Assembly (NCBI GenBank): GCA_045578425.1
Contig: JAZNKF010000055.1
Span: 1-31,024, forward strand
Source of the DNA: RGIG3009 sp045578425
GTDB lineage: Bacteria > Bacillota > Clostridia > Oscillospirales > Acutalibacteraceae
Direction: 5' to 3'
Length of the DNA: 31,024 nucleotides
Under the pieces are notes generated by a model. That model saw nothing but the letters and a program-made list of their open reading frames with translations, did no database searches and was not told where the DNA came from. Of the stretch, positions 15,133 to 22,221 are shown piece after piece (positions within the stretch are counted from its first letter, which is position 1; each line of letters begins with the position of its first letter). The translations under genes were made by a program, and so were the position numbers.

Positions 15133-15357
15133 ATGAATCGATTAAAGGAATTAAGAAAAAACCGGCGTTTGACACAGGTTCAAATACAAATGATGACAGG
15201 TATTGATCAAAGCGACTATTCTAAAATCGAAAATGGAAAAAGATACTACACTTTTGAACAATGTAAACGAATTGCTCTCGCGTTGAACACTAGCATGGAT
15301 TACTTAGCAGGTTTAACGGATGAAATATCACCTTATCCGCGTAGTGAAAACAAATAG
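15133..15357 (+). CDS. Small XRE-family repressor-like protein
   Basis: This is a 74-aa protein consisting of almost nothing but a helix-turn-helix: LKELRKNRRLTQVQIQMMTG, then the recognition helix IDQSDYSKIENGKRYYTFEQ and the closing ALALNTSMDYLAGLTDE. Such single-domain XRE proteins usually act as dimeric repressors. ATG at 15133 is preceded by AAAGAGGGGG. It is divergent from the permuted S11 gene, and the 122-bp gap carries a near-consensus minus-strand promoter overlapped by two identical 10-bp boxes. Repression of the S11 gene and of itself is inferred. A hairpin terminator lies at 15434-15467. Confidence 0.88.
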   Translation: MNRLKELRKNRRLTQVQIQMMTGIDQSDYSKIENGKRYYTFEQCKRIALALNTSMDYLAGLTDEISPYPRSENK

Positions 15358-15433
15358 AAATTGTATATCATCATTATGAACGTTTTTTGATACACGCTAC
15401 GCGTGATGATATGCCCTTGCTTTCGCAATGGAT

Positions 15434-15467
15434 AAAAAATCGACTTGCTTTCGCAAGTCGATTTTTT
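15434..15467. terminator. Strong bidirectional terminator-like hairpin
   Basis: AAAAAATCGACTTGC (15434-15448), loop TTTC and the exact complement (15453-15467) ending in a T-tract, about 75 nt after the small XRE gene. Confidence 0.8.
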
Positions 15468-15809
15468 GGAAAGGGTGTACAAATTCGATGCCCTTTCAAA
15501 TTTTTAGCTATGTGTTTGAACCCTACCATATTATTTATAACTCATCGGCAACGCCGACACCGAAATTTTTCGTTATTAACCAGCGTAAGCAACTTACACA
15601 TTTAATCATGTCGAAGCCGTGGATGTAATCAATGCGAAGCATTGTATGTAATTGCAACTTTAGTTGCGTATGTAATCAAGCCGAAGAAATACACCTTGCG
15701 GTAATAACATACACGCTAACGCGCGATTACATTCCGCTAACACGGATTACATACCAATCCTTCGGCTTGGATAAACAAATAAGGACTTGCTTTTGCAAGT
15801 CCTTATCTG

Positions 15810-15829
15810 TTTGGCCCGCCCGGAGGGAT
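15810..15829 (-). repeat. Duplicate of the tRNA-Arg 3' end (possible att-site remnant)
   Basis: These 20 bases, TTTGGCCCGCCCGGAGGGAT, are identical to 15999-16018, the CCA end, acceptor strand and part of the T-arm of the intact tRNA-Arg(CCG). The rest of the tRNA is absent. Like the real tRNA, it is followed on the minus strand by a hairpin. This is what an integrase attachment site or a partial tRNA duplication leaves behind. Confidence 0.65.
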
Positions 15830-15963
15830 GATGGCGTTGGCGCATAGCGCTACGCCACCTTTCCTTGCGGCGTAGCCGCTGCGGACTTCGCACCTAAAAA
15901 CAGTCCAACGGACTGTTTTTTTAACGGTGCTCACCCTCTCAGGGTTCGAATCCCACCGAACGG

Positions 15964-16000
15964 AAAAACAGAGCGCGACCTTACGGTCACGCTCTGTTTT
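15964..16000 (-). terminator. Terminator of tRNA-Arg
   Basis: AAAAACAGAGCG and CGCTCTGTTTTT form the outer stem around GACC/GGTC, immediately after the tRNA CCA end on the minus strand. Confidence 0.85.
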
Positions 16001-16077
16001 TGGCCCGCCCGGAGGGATTCGAACCCCCGGCCTTTGGAATCGGAATCCACTGCGATATCCAGCTTCGCCACGGGCGG
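16001..16077 (-). tRNA. tRNA-Arg (anticodon CCG)
   Basis: This 77-nt tRNA folds into the standard cloverleaf: acceptor CCGCCCG/CGGGCGG, D-arm GCGA/TCGC, anticodon loop TTCCGAT with anticodon CCG (reads CGG), T-arm GGGGG-TTCGAAT-CCCTC, discriminator G and an encoded CCA. The first pair of the anticodon stem is a G-A mismatch. It has its own promoter (16088-16116) and terminator. Its 3' end is duplicated at 15810-15829. Confidence 0.93.
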
Positions 16078-16087
16078 ATGCTTAACC

Positions 16088-16116
16088 ATTGTACACTGTT
16101 TTCGCCCGTTTTGCAA
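16088..16116 (-). promoter_or_regulatory. Promoter of tRNA-Arg
   Basis: On the minus strand, TTGCAA (16111-16116) and TACAAT (16088-16093) with a 17-nt spacer end about 10 nt before the tRNA 5' end. Confidence 0.7.
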
Positions 16117-16133
16117 GACTTATTTTTTTGTTT

Positions 16134-17096
16134 TTAACCCACGCCAATCGTTTGCTGACACCGTGTAAAATCTGTCTCAATGCGTTTGCCGCATTGCGGG
16201 GGTGAGTACACCCAACGGTCAATATGCCCCTCGGTAATAAAATATTTAAGCGGTGGCGGCAGTTGTACGGTATCTTGCGCATCAATCAACACCAATTTAA
16301 GTTTCATTTTATCGGCTAAAATATTTTTGATATAGACCCCCGCATGTTGTCCCACGCGCACACCCGCACGCGGCTCGGCAAGTCCTGCCAGGTTGGGGGT
16401 GAGTTCCACAAAGACACCGTAATCTTCCACCGAACGGATAACTCCTGCCACGGTTTCTCCTTGTTCAAACAAGGCGGCGTTTTCTTCCCATGTGCCGAGC
16501 AGTTCGCGTTGGGACAAGCAAATGCGTTGATTATCAATCGACGTTACCACGGCGTAAATATCCATTCCCACGTACAAGCGGTCGGACGGATGCGAAATGC
16601 GGCTGACCGACAAAGCGGCAATCGGCAACAGTGCGGGAATACCGCAACCGATATCGCAAAACGCACCAAAGCTTTCAAGTCGTGTCACGCGAGCTTCCAC
16701 CACGTCACCCGGTTGCAGTGTTGCCAAATACTCATAGCGGCATTTTTCCTGTGCGGCACGGCGGGAACAAACCGCACGACGTTTGCCGTCGGGGGTATAG
16801 TCAAACCCCTTAACCAAAAAGCTGACCGGTTTGCTCACGCGGGAAATCAGTGCAATATCCCTGGTCGTTCCCTCCAAAATGCCTTCCGCACCTTCTTCGC
16901 GTGGGATAATCCCTTGCATACACGGTAATTCCACGTGCAGATTATGCTCGCTGTCGCACAACACCGCGCGCGCCTCCACTACCACTTGTTCCATCGCCGC
17001 TTCTGCCAAAGCCCCCGCCGTTTGTGTAAAGCGGCGGTTGGAAGCGGTGTTCAGTAACATACCCTCCGGAAAAAATTTTTGCATAATATTCGTCAT
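16134..17096 (-). CDS. S1 RNA-binding domain protein (ribosomal protein S1-like)
   Basis: This 320-aa cytoplasmic protein is built from S1/OB-fold RNA-binding repeats. The first region (residues ~40-110) is divergent. A clear S1 domain begins around LQPGDVVEARVTRLESFGAF (~130-150) and ends near DNQRICLSQRELLGTW. Another follows with QGETVAGVIRSVEDYGVFVE (~220-240). The layout resembles the S1-like proteins of Clostridia rather than the full six-repeat S1. The start at 17096 follows AAAGGGGAAAGG; an upstream in-frame ATG lacks a site. The gene is monocistronic and ends just before the tRNA-Arg promoter. A role in mRNA binding or translation is inferred from the domains. Confidence 0.85.
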   Translation of the reverse strand: MTNIMQKFFPEGMLLNTASNRRFTQTAGALAEAAMEQVVVEARAVLCDSEHNLHVELPCMQGIIPREEGAEGILEGTTRDIALISRVSKPVSFLVKGFDYTPDGKRRAVCSRRAAQEKCRYEYLATLQPGDVVEARVTRLESFGAFCDIGCGIPALLPIAALSVSRISHPSDRLYVGMDIYAVVTSIDNQRICLSQRELLGTWEENAALFEQGETVAGVIRSVEDYGVFVELTPNLAGLAEPRAGVRVGQHAGVYIKNILADKMKLKLVLIDAQDTVQLPPPLKYFITEGHIDRWVYSPPQCGKRIETDFTRCQQTIGVG

Positions 17097-17282
17097 TCCT
17101 TTCCCCTTTTTTTGTATTCCGTCCGCAAACGAATTGAATAGTCCATATATATGCCTTTTTTTCACTGTTCATGCGGCAAAAAAACAAAATAGATAAATTT
17201 AGCACCCAAAAAGATACTGCTTTTTCGGTGAGAACTTGATACAATACTATCGTAACATAATGTAAAAGGAGTGTTTTGTAGA

Positions 17283-18665
17283 ATGAAGGCGCATGGTTTA
17301 ACAATTTCAGTAAAAAATTTGCCGGTGCTGGACCCCGGCTTTATTCCCATGGCAGCTTTTTGTCGCGATTTTGAAAAATCTGCCGAAAACGGCCGTGAAA
17401 TTGCTGTGGCGGTGGAACGCAACCAAGGACAGGTTGCCGTTCGTCGTTTCCGTATTCACGGCACCGAAGAAATGCGTGAAGCCGACAAGGTGTACGTTGA
17501 CCGCACGGTAAAAATGCTGCTTTGGGCATACGGCGGTTTTAAAGTCATGATTTGCGGTGATGAAACGATTGCCACCTCGGTTGCCGCCGCCTATGCCCCC
17601 GGTGGTGCACGGGAATTTGATGCGAATTTTATGAGCCGCATCTATGAACAACCGTTTGTGGTGGAATCGTTGCCGCTTTGCAAAGTTCCGTGTGAAAAAT
17701 CGTTGCCGCAATCCATCGGTCGCAACTTGGATGGTTGCCGCATTGGTTTTGACGCGGGCGGCAGTGACCGCAAGGTTTCGGCGGTGATTGACGGTGTTTC
17801 GGTGTATTCCGAAGAAGTCGTGTGGTTCCCGAAAACAAACGCTGACCCCGATTATCATTTTAACGGTATTGTTGAAGCATTCCGCTCTGCCGCTTCCAAA
17901 ATGCCGCGCGTGGATGCCATTGGCGTTTCTTCTGCCGGTGTGTACGTGGACAACCGCGCCATGGTGGCTTCACTGTTCTTGAAAGTACCGGAAGAACTGT
18001 ACAACGAAAAGGTGAAGGATATTTATTTGCGTGCCGCGAAAGAAATCGGCGATGTGCCGATTGAAGTTGCCAACGACGGTGACGTCACCGCTTTGGCAGG
18101 TGCCATGAGCCTAAACCGCAACAAGATTTTGGGAATTGCCATGGGCACTTCCGAAGCCGCAGGGTATGTAGATGCCGACGGCAATATCACGGGTTGGCTC
18201 AACGAATTGGCGTTTGCTCCCGTGGATTTGCAAGAAGATGCCATGGTCGACGAATGGTCGGGCGACAAAGGTTGCGGTGTAAAATATTTTTCGCAAGACA
18301 GTGTTATCAAATTGGCGCCGCGTGCCGGTCTTACGTTGGATGAAACCCTTTCCCCTGCCGAAAAACTCAAAGCCGTACAAGTCGAGCTCAACCAAGGCAA
18401 CGAAAAAGTCAAAGACATTTACCGCTCCATCGGTGTGTATTTGGGTCACACCTTGGCATACTACGCCATGTACTACACCATTGGTGACGTGCTGTTGCTC
18501 GGCCGTGTGATGTCCGGCGAAGGCGGCGACTTGATTTTGGCAGAAGCCACCCGTGTTCTCAAAGAAGAATATCCGGAATGTGCCGGCATGGAACTGCATT
18601 TGCCGGATGAAAAAATCCGCCGTGTGGGACAATCCGTGGCAGCCGCCAGCTTGCCGACAATTTAA
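17283..18665 (+). CDS. ROK-family protein (sugar kinase/regulator type) with N-terminal extension
   Basis: The core belongs to the ROK superfamily (sugar kinases and repressors with an actin-like ATPase fold). The phosphate-binding IGFDAGGSDRKVSAVI is near residue 155, IGVSSAGVYV near 215, the catalytic-Asp stretch VANDGDVTALAGAM near 265 and ILGIAMGTSEAAGYV near 285. At 460 aa it is about 150 residues longer than typical ROK kinases; the extra N-terminal part (ISVKNLPVLDPGFIPMAAF...) is unrecognised. The zinc-binding CxCGxxGC motif of classic ROK proteins is not visible; only GDKGCGVKYF is near that position. ATG at 17283 follows AAAAGGAG. It is monocistronic with a strong terminator. The sugar is unknown. 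Confidence 0.82.
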   Translation: MKAHGLTISVKNLPVLDPGFIPMAAFCRDFEKSAENGREIAVAVERNQGQVAVRRFRIHGTEEMREADKVYVDRTVKMLLWAYGGFKVMICGDETIATSVAAAYAPGGAREFDANFMSRIYEQPFVVESLPLCKVPCEKSLPQSIGRNLDGCRIGFDAGGSDRKVSAVIDGVSVYSEEVVWFPKTNADPDYHFNGIVEAFRSAASKMPRVDAIGVSSAGVYVDNRAMVASLFLKVPEELYNEKVKDIYLRAAKEIGDVPIEVANDGDVTALAGAMSLNRNKILGIAMGTSEAAGYVDADGNITGWLNELAFAPVDLQEDAMVDEWSGDKGCGVKYFSQDSVIKLAPRAGLTLDETLSPAEKLKAVQVELNQGNEKVKDIYRSIGVYLGHTLAYYAMYYTIGDVLLLGRVMSGEGGDLILAEATRVLKEEYPECAGMELHLPDEKIRRVGQSVAAASLPTI

Positions 18666-18672
18666 CAAACAA

Positions 18673-18712
18673 AAAAAGTCAACCGCACCTTTTTGTGCGG
18701 TTGACTTTTTTG
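18673..18712 (+). terminator. Terminator of the ROK gene, overlapping the next promoter
   Basis: A 16-bp perfect stem (18673-18688 with 18695-18710) is followed by T's. The 3' arm contains TTGACT, which serves as the -35 of the following gene. Confidence 0.9.
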
Positions 18713-18729
18713 CGTGGAAGTCATATAAT
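18701..18729 (+). promoter_or_regulatory. Promoter of the Thr-rich lipoprotein gene
   Basis: TTGACT (18701-18706, inside the terminator stem) and TATAAT (18724-18729) have a 17-nt spacer. Confidence 0.75.
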
Positions 18730-18759
18730 AGGACTATCTTTGTAAGAGGGGATAGAACA

Positions 18760-19740
18760 GTGAAAAAGGGTTTGACACTACTATTAATCTTGGCGATGAC
18801 ACTTTGCTTTACCGCGTGCGAGAAAGGGACAGGCGCCAGTACGGTAACCACCACCGAAGCGCTCACAACCACCGAAGTGACCACCACTGAAGCGGTAACC
18901 ACAACGGGCAAGGAAAGCGAAGCAACCGACACGACTACCACACAAGCGACAGAAACGACCGAATCGGCTGCTACCACAACCGAAAAGGCGACTACTACGG
19001 CGGCGCTGACAACCACGACAACCAAACCGACGGTAACTACCACCGGTAGCACCAAACCGACGGTAAAACCCACCGCGACAACGGTAACCACTACGGCCAC
19101 TACGACAACGAAAACTACGACCACCACGACAGCTACAACTACAACCACCACGACGGTGGCGACCACCACCAAACCGACGCACGTGCATGTTTTTGCAGAA
19201 GCGACCTGCGAAAAGGCAAAGACCTGTTCGTGCGGTGCCACCGAAGGTGAGCCGCGCGATCACGAGTACCACTATTTTGTATGTAGGTGGTGCAAAGCCA
19301 AAGAACAAGGTTCTTTCGTAAACATGAACGACTATTACTGGAAATACGGCGAAAACGATGTAGCAAATCAATCGGCGGTCATTCAGTTGTTTGATTTTGA
19401 AGATGACGAGTACGTCCAGGGCTTTTGCGGAAATTTTTCAAACAGCAACACGTTTGAGGTTCTGGACAACTATGTGAAAAAGTTTTGTCAAACGTGGTAC
19501 TTGTGGGTATACGATAACCACTATTATGAAATGAATGCCACCGTTAAAAAATACTATACGATGGAGGAAACCGATACCCACGTAACCGTCACCTTTTCAG
19601 ACGACGACAGTGAAATCAAGTTCCAAAAGAAAGGCCGCGCCGTCTTAAAAGTAATCTCTAACACCTCTACGGGACAATTCGGCAACCATCTTCCCGTCGG
19701 TGCCGAACTGACCGCCTATCCGCGATGGGAAGATGTCTGA
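18760..19740 (+). CDS. Thr-rich surface lipoprotein
   Basis: The product (326 aa) is exported and lipid-anchored: GTG at 18760 after AAGAGGGG, signal VKKGLTLLLILAMTLCF and lipobox FTAC. Residues ~25-145 are a low-complexity linker of Thr with Glu, Lys, Pro and Ala, including long Thr runs, typical of extended wall-spanning linkers in Ruminococcus-like species. A Cys/His segment follows (HVHVFAEATCEKAKTCSCGA, TEGEPRDHEY, then CRWCK) resembling the C-x-C-G-ATEG surface repeats of Clostridia. The C-terminal ~110 residues are a globular domain rich in Tyr, Asp and Asn (for example GNFSNSNTFEVLDNYVKKF). Function is unknown; a surface role is inferred. A terminator follows. Confidence 0.85.
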   Translation: MKKGLTLLLILAMTLCFTACEKGTGASTVTTTEALTTTEVTTTEAVTTTGKESEATDTTTTQATETTESAATTTEKATTTAALTTTTTKPTVTTTGSTKPTVKPTATTVTTTATTTTKTTTTTTATTTTTTTVATTTKPTHVHVFAEATCEKAKTCSCGATEGEPRDHEYHYFVCRWCKAKEQGSFVNMNDYYWKYGENDVANQSAVIQLFDFEDDEYVQGFCGNFSNSNTFEVLDNYVKKFCQTWYLWVYDNHYYEMNATVKKYYTMEETDTHVTVTFSDDDSEIKFQKKGRAVLKVISNTSTGQFGNHLPVGAELTAYPRWEDV

Positions 19741-19769
19741 GCGAACAGACAAAGGTAACAGGATACTGC

Positions 19770-19800
19770 AAAGCACGAGACGTCTGTCTCGTGCTTTTTG
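19770..19800 (+). terminator. Terminator of the lipoprotein gene
   Basis: AAAGCACGAGAC (19770-19781), loop GTCT and GTCTCGTGCTTTTT form a clean stem with a T-tail. Confidence 0.88.
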
Positions 19801-19838
19801 TATAATTGCCTTGCGACACCTTTTTTTCATTTTCCTCT

Positions 19839-19866
19839 TTGACTTTGGTAACTTTTCTGTTATACT
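19839..19866 (+). promoter_or_regulatory. Promoter of asnB
   Basis: TTGACT (19839-19844) and TATACT (19861-19866) have a 16-nt spacer, about 40 nt upstream of the start codon. Confidence 0.65.
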
Positions 19867-19907
19867 AATTAAGATAGCAAAAATTCCACAGAAACGGAGT
19901 GAGTACA

Positions 19908-21737
19908 ATGTGCGGCTTTTGCGGATTTACGGGGCAAGTTTTGAACCGTAAAGAATTGTTGCAGCACATGGCCGATAAAATTACCCATCGCGGTCCGGAT
20001 TCGCAAGGGGTGTATTTGGACGACCAACTGGCAATGGCGTTTCGCCGTTTGAGTATTATTGACCTCGAAGGCGGCAATCAACCCATCGAAAATGAAGATG
20101 GCTCCAAAGTACTGATGTTCAATGGAGAAATTTATAATTACCGCGATTTGCAAACCGAGCTCAAAGCCGCAGGCCACGTTTTCAAAACCAATTCCGACAG
20201 CGAAGTGTTATTGCACGGGTACGAAGAATGGGGTGCCGACCTGCTCACCCGCTTGCGCGGTATGTTTGCGTTTGCCGTGTGGGATAAAACGGAACAATCG
20301 CTGTTTTTGGCACGCGATTTCTTTGGTATCAAGCCCATGCACTATACCGTTTTGCCCGACGGGCGTTTGATTTTCGCTTCGGAAATCAAGTGCATTTTGG
20401 AACACCCCGATTATCAAAAAGAATTTAACGAAGCGGCATTGGATAATTATTTATCGTATCAATACTCCTTGCCGCGTGAAACGTTTTTCAAAAACATTTA
20501 TTGCCTGCAACCCGCGCATTATCTGCGCTATCAAAACGGCAAAATCACCGAAACCCGCTACTGGGAAGCCACCTTCCGTCCCGACGAATCATTGACAATG
20601 GACGAAGCGGTCGACCGCATTGATGCCGTGTTCACCGATTCGGTAGAAGCACACCGCATCAGCGACGTGGAAGTAGGGTGCTTTTTATCCGGCGGTGTGG
20701 ATTCTTGCTTTGTCGCTTCGTATTTTGGCGGTCAAAAAGCGTTTACCGTGGGGTTCGACAACGGTCAACACTACAACGAAACCAACTATGCCGAAGAATT
20801 GGCAGCCGCCGTGGGCATTGAACACCACAAGCATATCATTTCCGACGAGGAGTACTGGGCAGCGTTACCGCAAGTACAGTACATGCTGGACCAACCATTG
20901 GCCGACCCCGCATGCGTAGCACTGTACTTTGTGTCAAAACTCGCCGCCGAAAAAGTCAAGGTCGTGCTTTCGGGCGAAGGCGCGGACGAGCTGTTTGGCG
21001 GTTACCGTATTTATCATGAGCCGCTGTCCCTTGCCGGATACCAGCGACTCCCCCGCTTTTTGCGCAAAGCGTTGGCAGCGGTGGTTCGTGCCGTTCCTTT
21101 CTCGTTCAAGGGAAAATCGTTTTTGTTGCGCGGTGCGCAAACGTTGGAAGAACGCTTCATCGGCAACGCCTACATGTTTAACCGCCGCGAAAAAGTCCAA
21201 CTTCTCAAAACCATCTCCGCTACCGACCCTGCCGAGCATACCAAAGTTTGGTATGACCGTTGCCGTGGTTTGGACGACGTCACGCGGATGCAATATTTGG
21301 ATATTCACCGTTGGATGGTGGGCGATATTCTGCTCAAAGCCGACCGCATGAGCATGGCACACTCTTTGGAACTGCGCGTTCCTTTTTTAGATGTTAAGGT
21401 GTTTGAGGTTGCCTCGCAAATTCCTGCCAAACTGCGCATTGCCAATGGCACAACCAAAGCCGCCATGCGTTTGGCGGCGCGTCGCCACATTCCCGAAAAA
21501 GATACCGCCCGTCCCAAACTGGGATTCCCCGTACCGGTACGCGTATGGTTGCGACAAGAAGCGTATTATAATAAGGTAAAAGAAGCGTTTACCAATGACG
21601 TTGCCAAACGCTTTTTCAACACCGATGTCTTGGTTCGTTTTTTGGACGAGCACTACAACGGCAAAAAAGATAACAGCCGAAAAATTTGGACGGTGTATAT
21701 GTTTTTGGTTTGGTATGCGTTATATTTTGAAAACTAA
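19908..21737 (+). CDS. asnB: Asparagine synthetase B (glutamine-hydrolysing)
   Basis: AsnB makes asparagine from aspartate, ATP and glutamine in the cytoplasm. The start at 19908 is chosen because it leaves the catalytic Cys at position 2 (MCGFCGFTGQ), needed for the N-terminal nucleophile glutaminase after Met removal. The glutaminase domain (residues ~1-205) shows HRGPDSQG, FNGEIYNY and NSDSEVLLH. The synthetase domain (~225-609) shows the PP-loop FLSGGVDS (residues ~259-266), VVLSGEGADELFGGY and KADRMSMAHSLELRVPFLD. Length (609 aa) is normal. It is a single gene with its own promoter and a downstream hairpin. Confidence 0.95.
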   Translation: MCGFCGFTGQVLNRKELLQHMADKITHRGPDSQGVYLDDQLAMAFRRLSIIDLEGGNQPIENEDGSKVLMFNGEIYNYRDLQTELKAAGHVFKTNSDSEVLLHGYEEWGADLLTRLRGMFAFAVWDKTEQSLFLARDFFGIKPMHYTVLPDGRLIFASEIKCILEHPDYQKEFNEAALDNYLSYQYSLPRETFFKNIYCLQPAHYLRYQNGKITETRYWEATFRPDESLTMDEAVDRIDAVFTDSVEAHRISDVEVGCFLSGGVDSCFVASYFGGQKAFTVGFDNGQHYNETNYAEELAAAVGIEHHKHIISDEEYWAALPQVQYMLDQPLADPACVALYFVSKLAAEKVKVVLSGEGADELFGGYRIYHEPLSLAGYQRLPRFLRKALAAVVRAVPFSFKGKSFLLRGAQTLEERFIGNAYMFNRREKVQLLKTISATDPAEHTKVWYDRCRGLDDVTRMQYLDIHRWMVGDILLKADRMSMAHSLELRVPFLDVKVFEVASQIPAKLRIANGTTKAAMRLAARRHIPEKDTARPKLGFPVPVRVWLRQEAYYNKVKEAFTNDVAKRFFNTDVLVRFLDEHYNGKKDNSRKIWTVYMFLVWYALYFEN

Positions 21738-22221
21738 CTGGAAATTTTGACTGTTTTGAATGTTTATTCGTCATTTTGCAACTTTATTCGTTTAAAATCG
21801 CCTTTTTTTCTTAAAAAAAATGGCTCAAAGAGCAATTTCACGCTTTTTGAGCCGTTTTTTATTGCCCTTTTCTGTTTAATTGCACAAAGTTTACGAGAAA
21901 AAATTCAAAAAAATTTTTCATTACCATTTTTGTGTTTTTCTGGAAATTTTTACATATTTTGTAATTTAGGTATACAACTTGTGGTGAAAATATTCAAAAA
22001 GACAACAAAATATGCGATTTTATTTTCTGTTTTTTAAAAAATTCCACTCAACCCTCTGCCTAATACGATTTTTTCTATTCTTTTAAAAAACTGTGTCGAA
22101 TTTGTGCAAACTGAACAAAAGTTATCTTTTCTTTTTGGTTGACAATGTGGGAAAGTTTGAGTACACTGCCTAATGGTGCCTTTTTATAATATCTTTGCAG
22201 AAAGGACGGCTGTGTAACCGT
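21738..22221 (+). other. A/T-rich intergenic region with asnB terminator and a promoter
   Basis: No gene is supported. A hairpin (GGCTCAAAGAGC 21822-21833 with GCTTTTTGAGCC 21842-21853, followed by GTTTTTT) probably terminates asnB. A promoter for the next gene is TTGACA 22139-22144 and TACACT 22162-22167, 17-nt spacer. The rest is T-rich sequence with no repeat I can recognise. Confidence 0.65.

Larger units (their letters stand above)
15358..16000. repeat. Gene-free region of short palindromes and tRNA fragments
   Basis: No convincing gene is present. From left to right it holds: TATATCATCAT/ATGATAT elements around 15365-15412; a strong hairpin (15434-15467); mini-palindromes separated by GTATGTAAT or its reverse complement (15606-15751); a hairpin AAGGACTTGC/GCAAGTCCTT (15781-15804); a 20-nt copy of the tRNA-Arg 3' end (15810-15829); palindromes TGGCG/CGCCA and CGGC/GCCG; a hairpin (15896-15922); a tRNA T-arm-like piece (15940-15963); and the tRNA-Arg terminator (15964-16000). 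Confidence 0.65.

Noticed and set aside
15606..15760. CRISPR-like array
   Set aside because: Repeats are only 9 bp, switch orientation, and the intervening pieces are palindromes rather than unique spacers; no cas genes are near.
15940..15963. A second complete tRNA gene
   Set aside because: Only a T-loop-like GGGTTCGAATCCC with a poor stem is present; no acceptor 5' strand, D-arm or anticodon arm can be found.
18111..19241. Long minus-strand frame rich in Val
   Set aside because: It is the complement of the Thr-rich linker and the end of the ROK gene; the Val runs simply mirror ACN codons, and it has no ribosome binding site or family.
21747..22037. 96-codon Phe-rich frame after asnB
   Set aside because: A/T-rich composition alone explains it; it runs through the asnB terminator hairpin and has no ribosome binding site.
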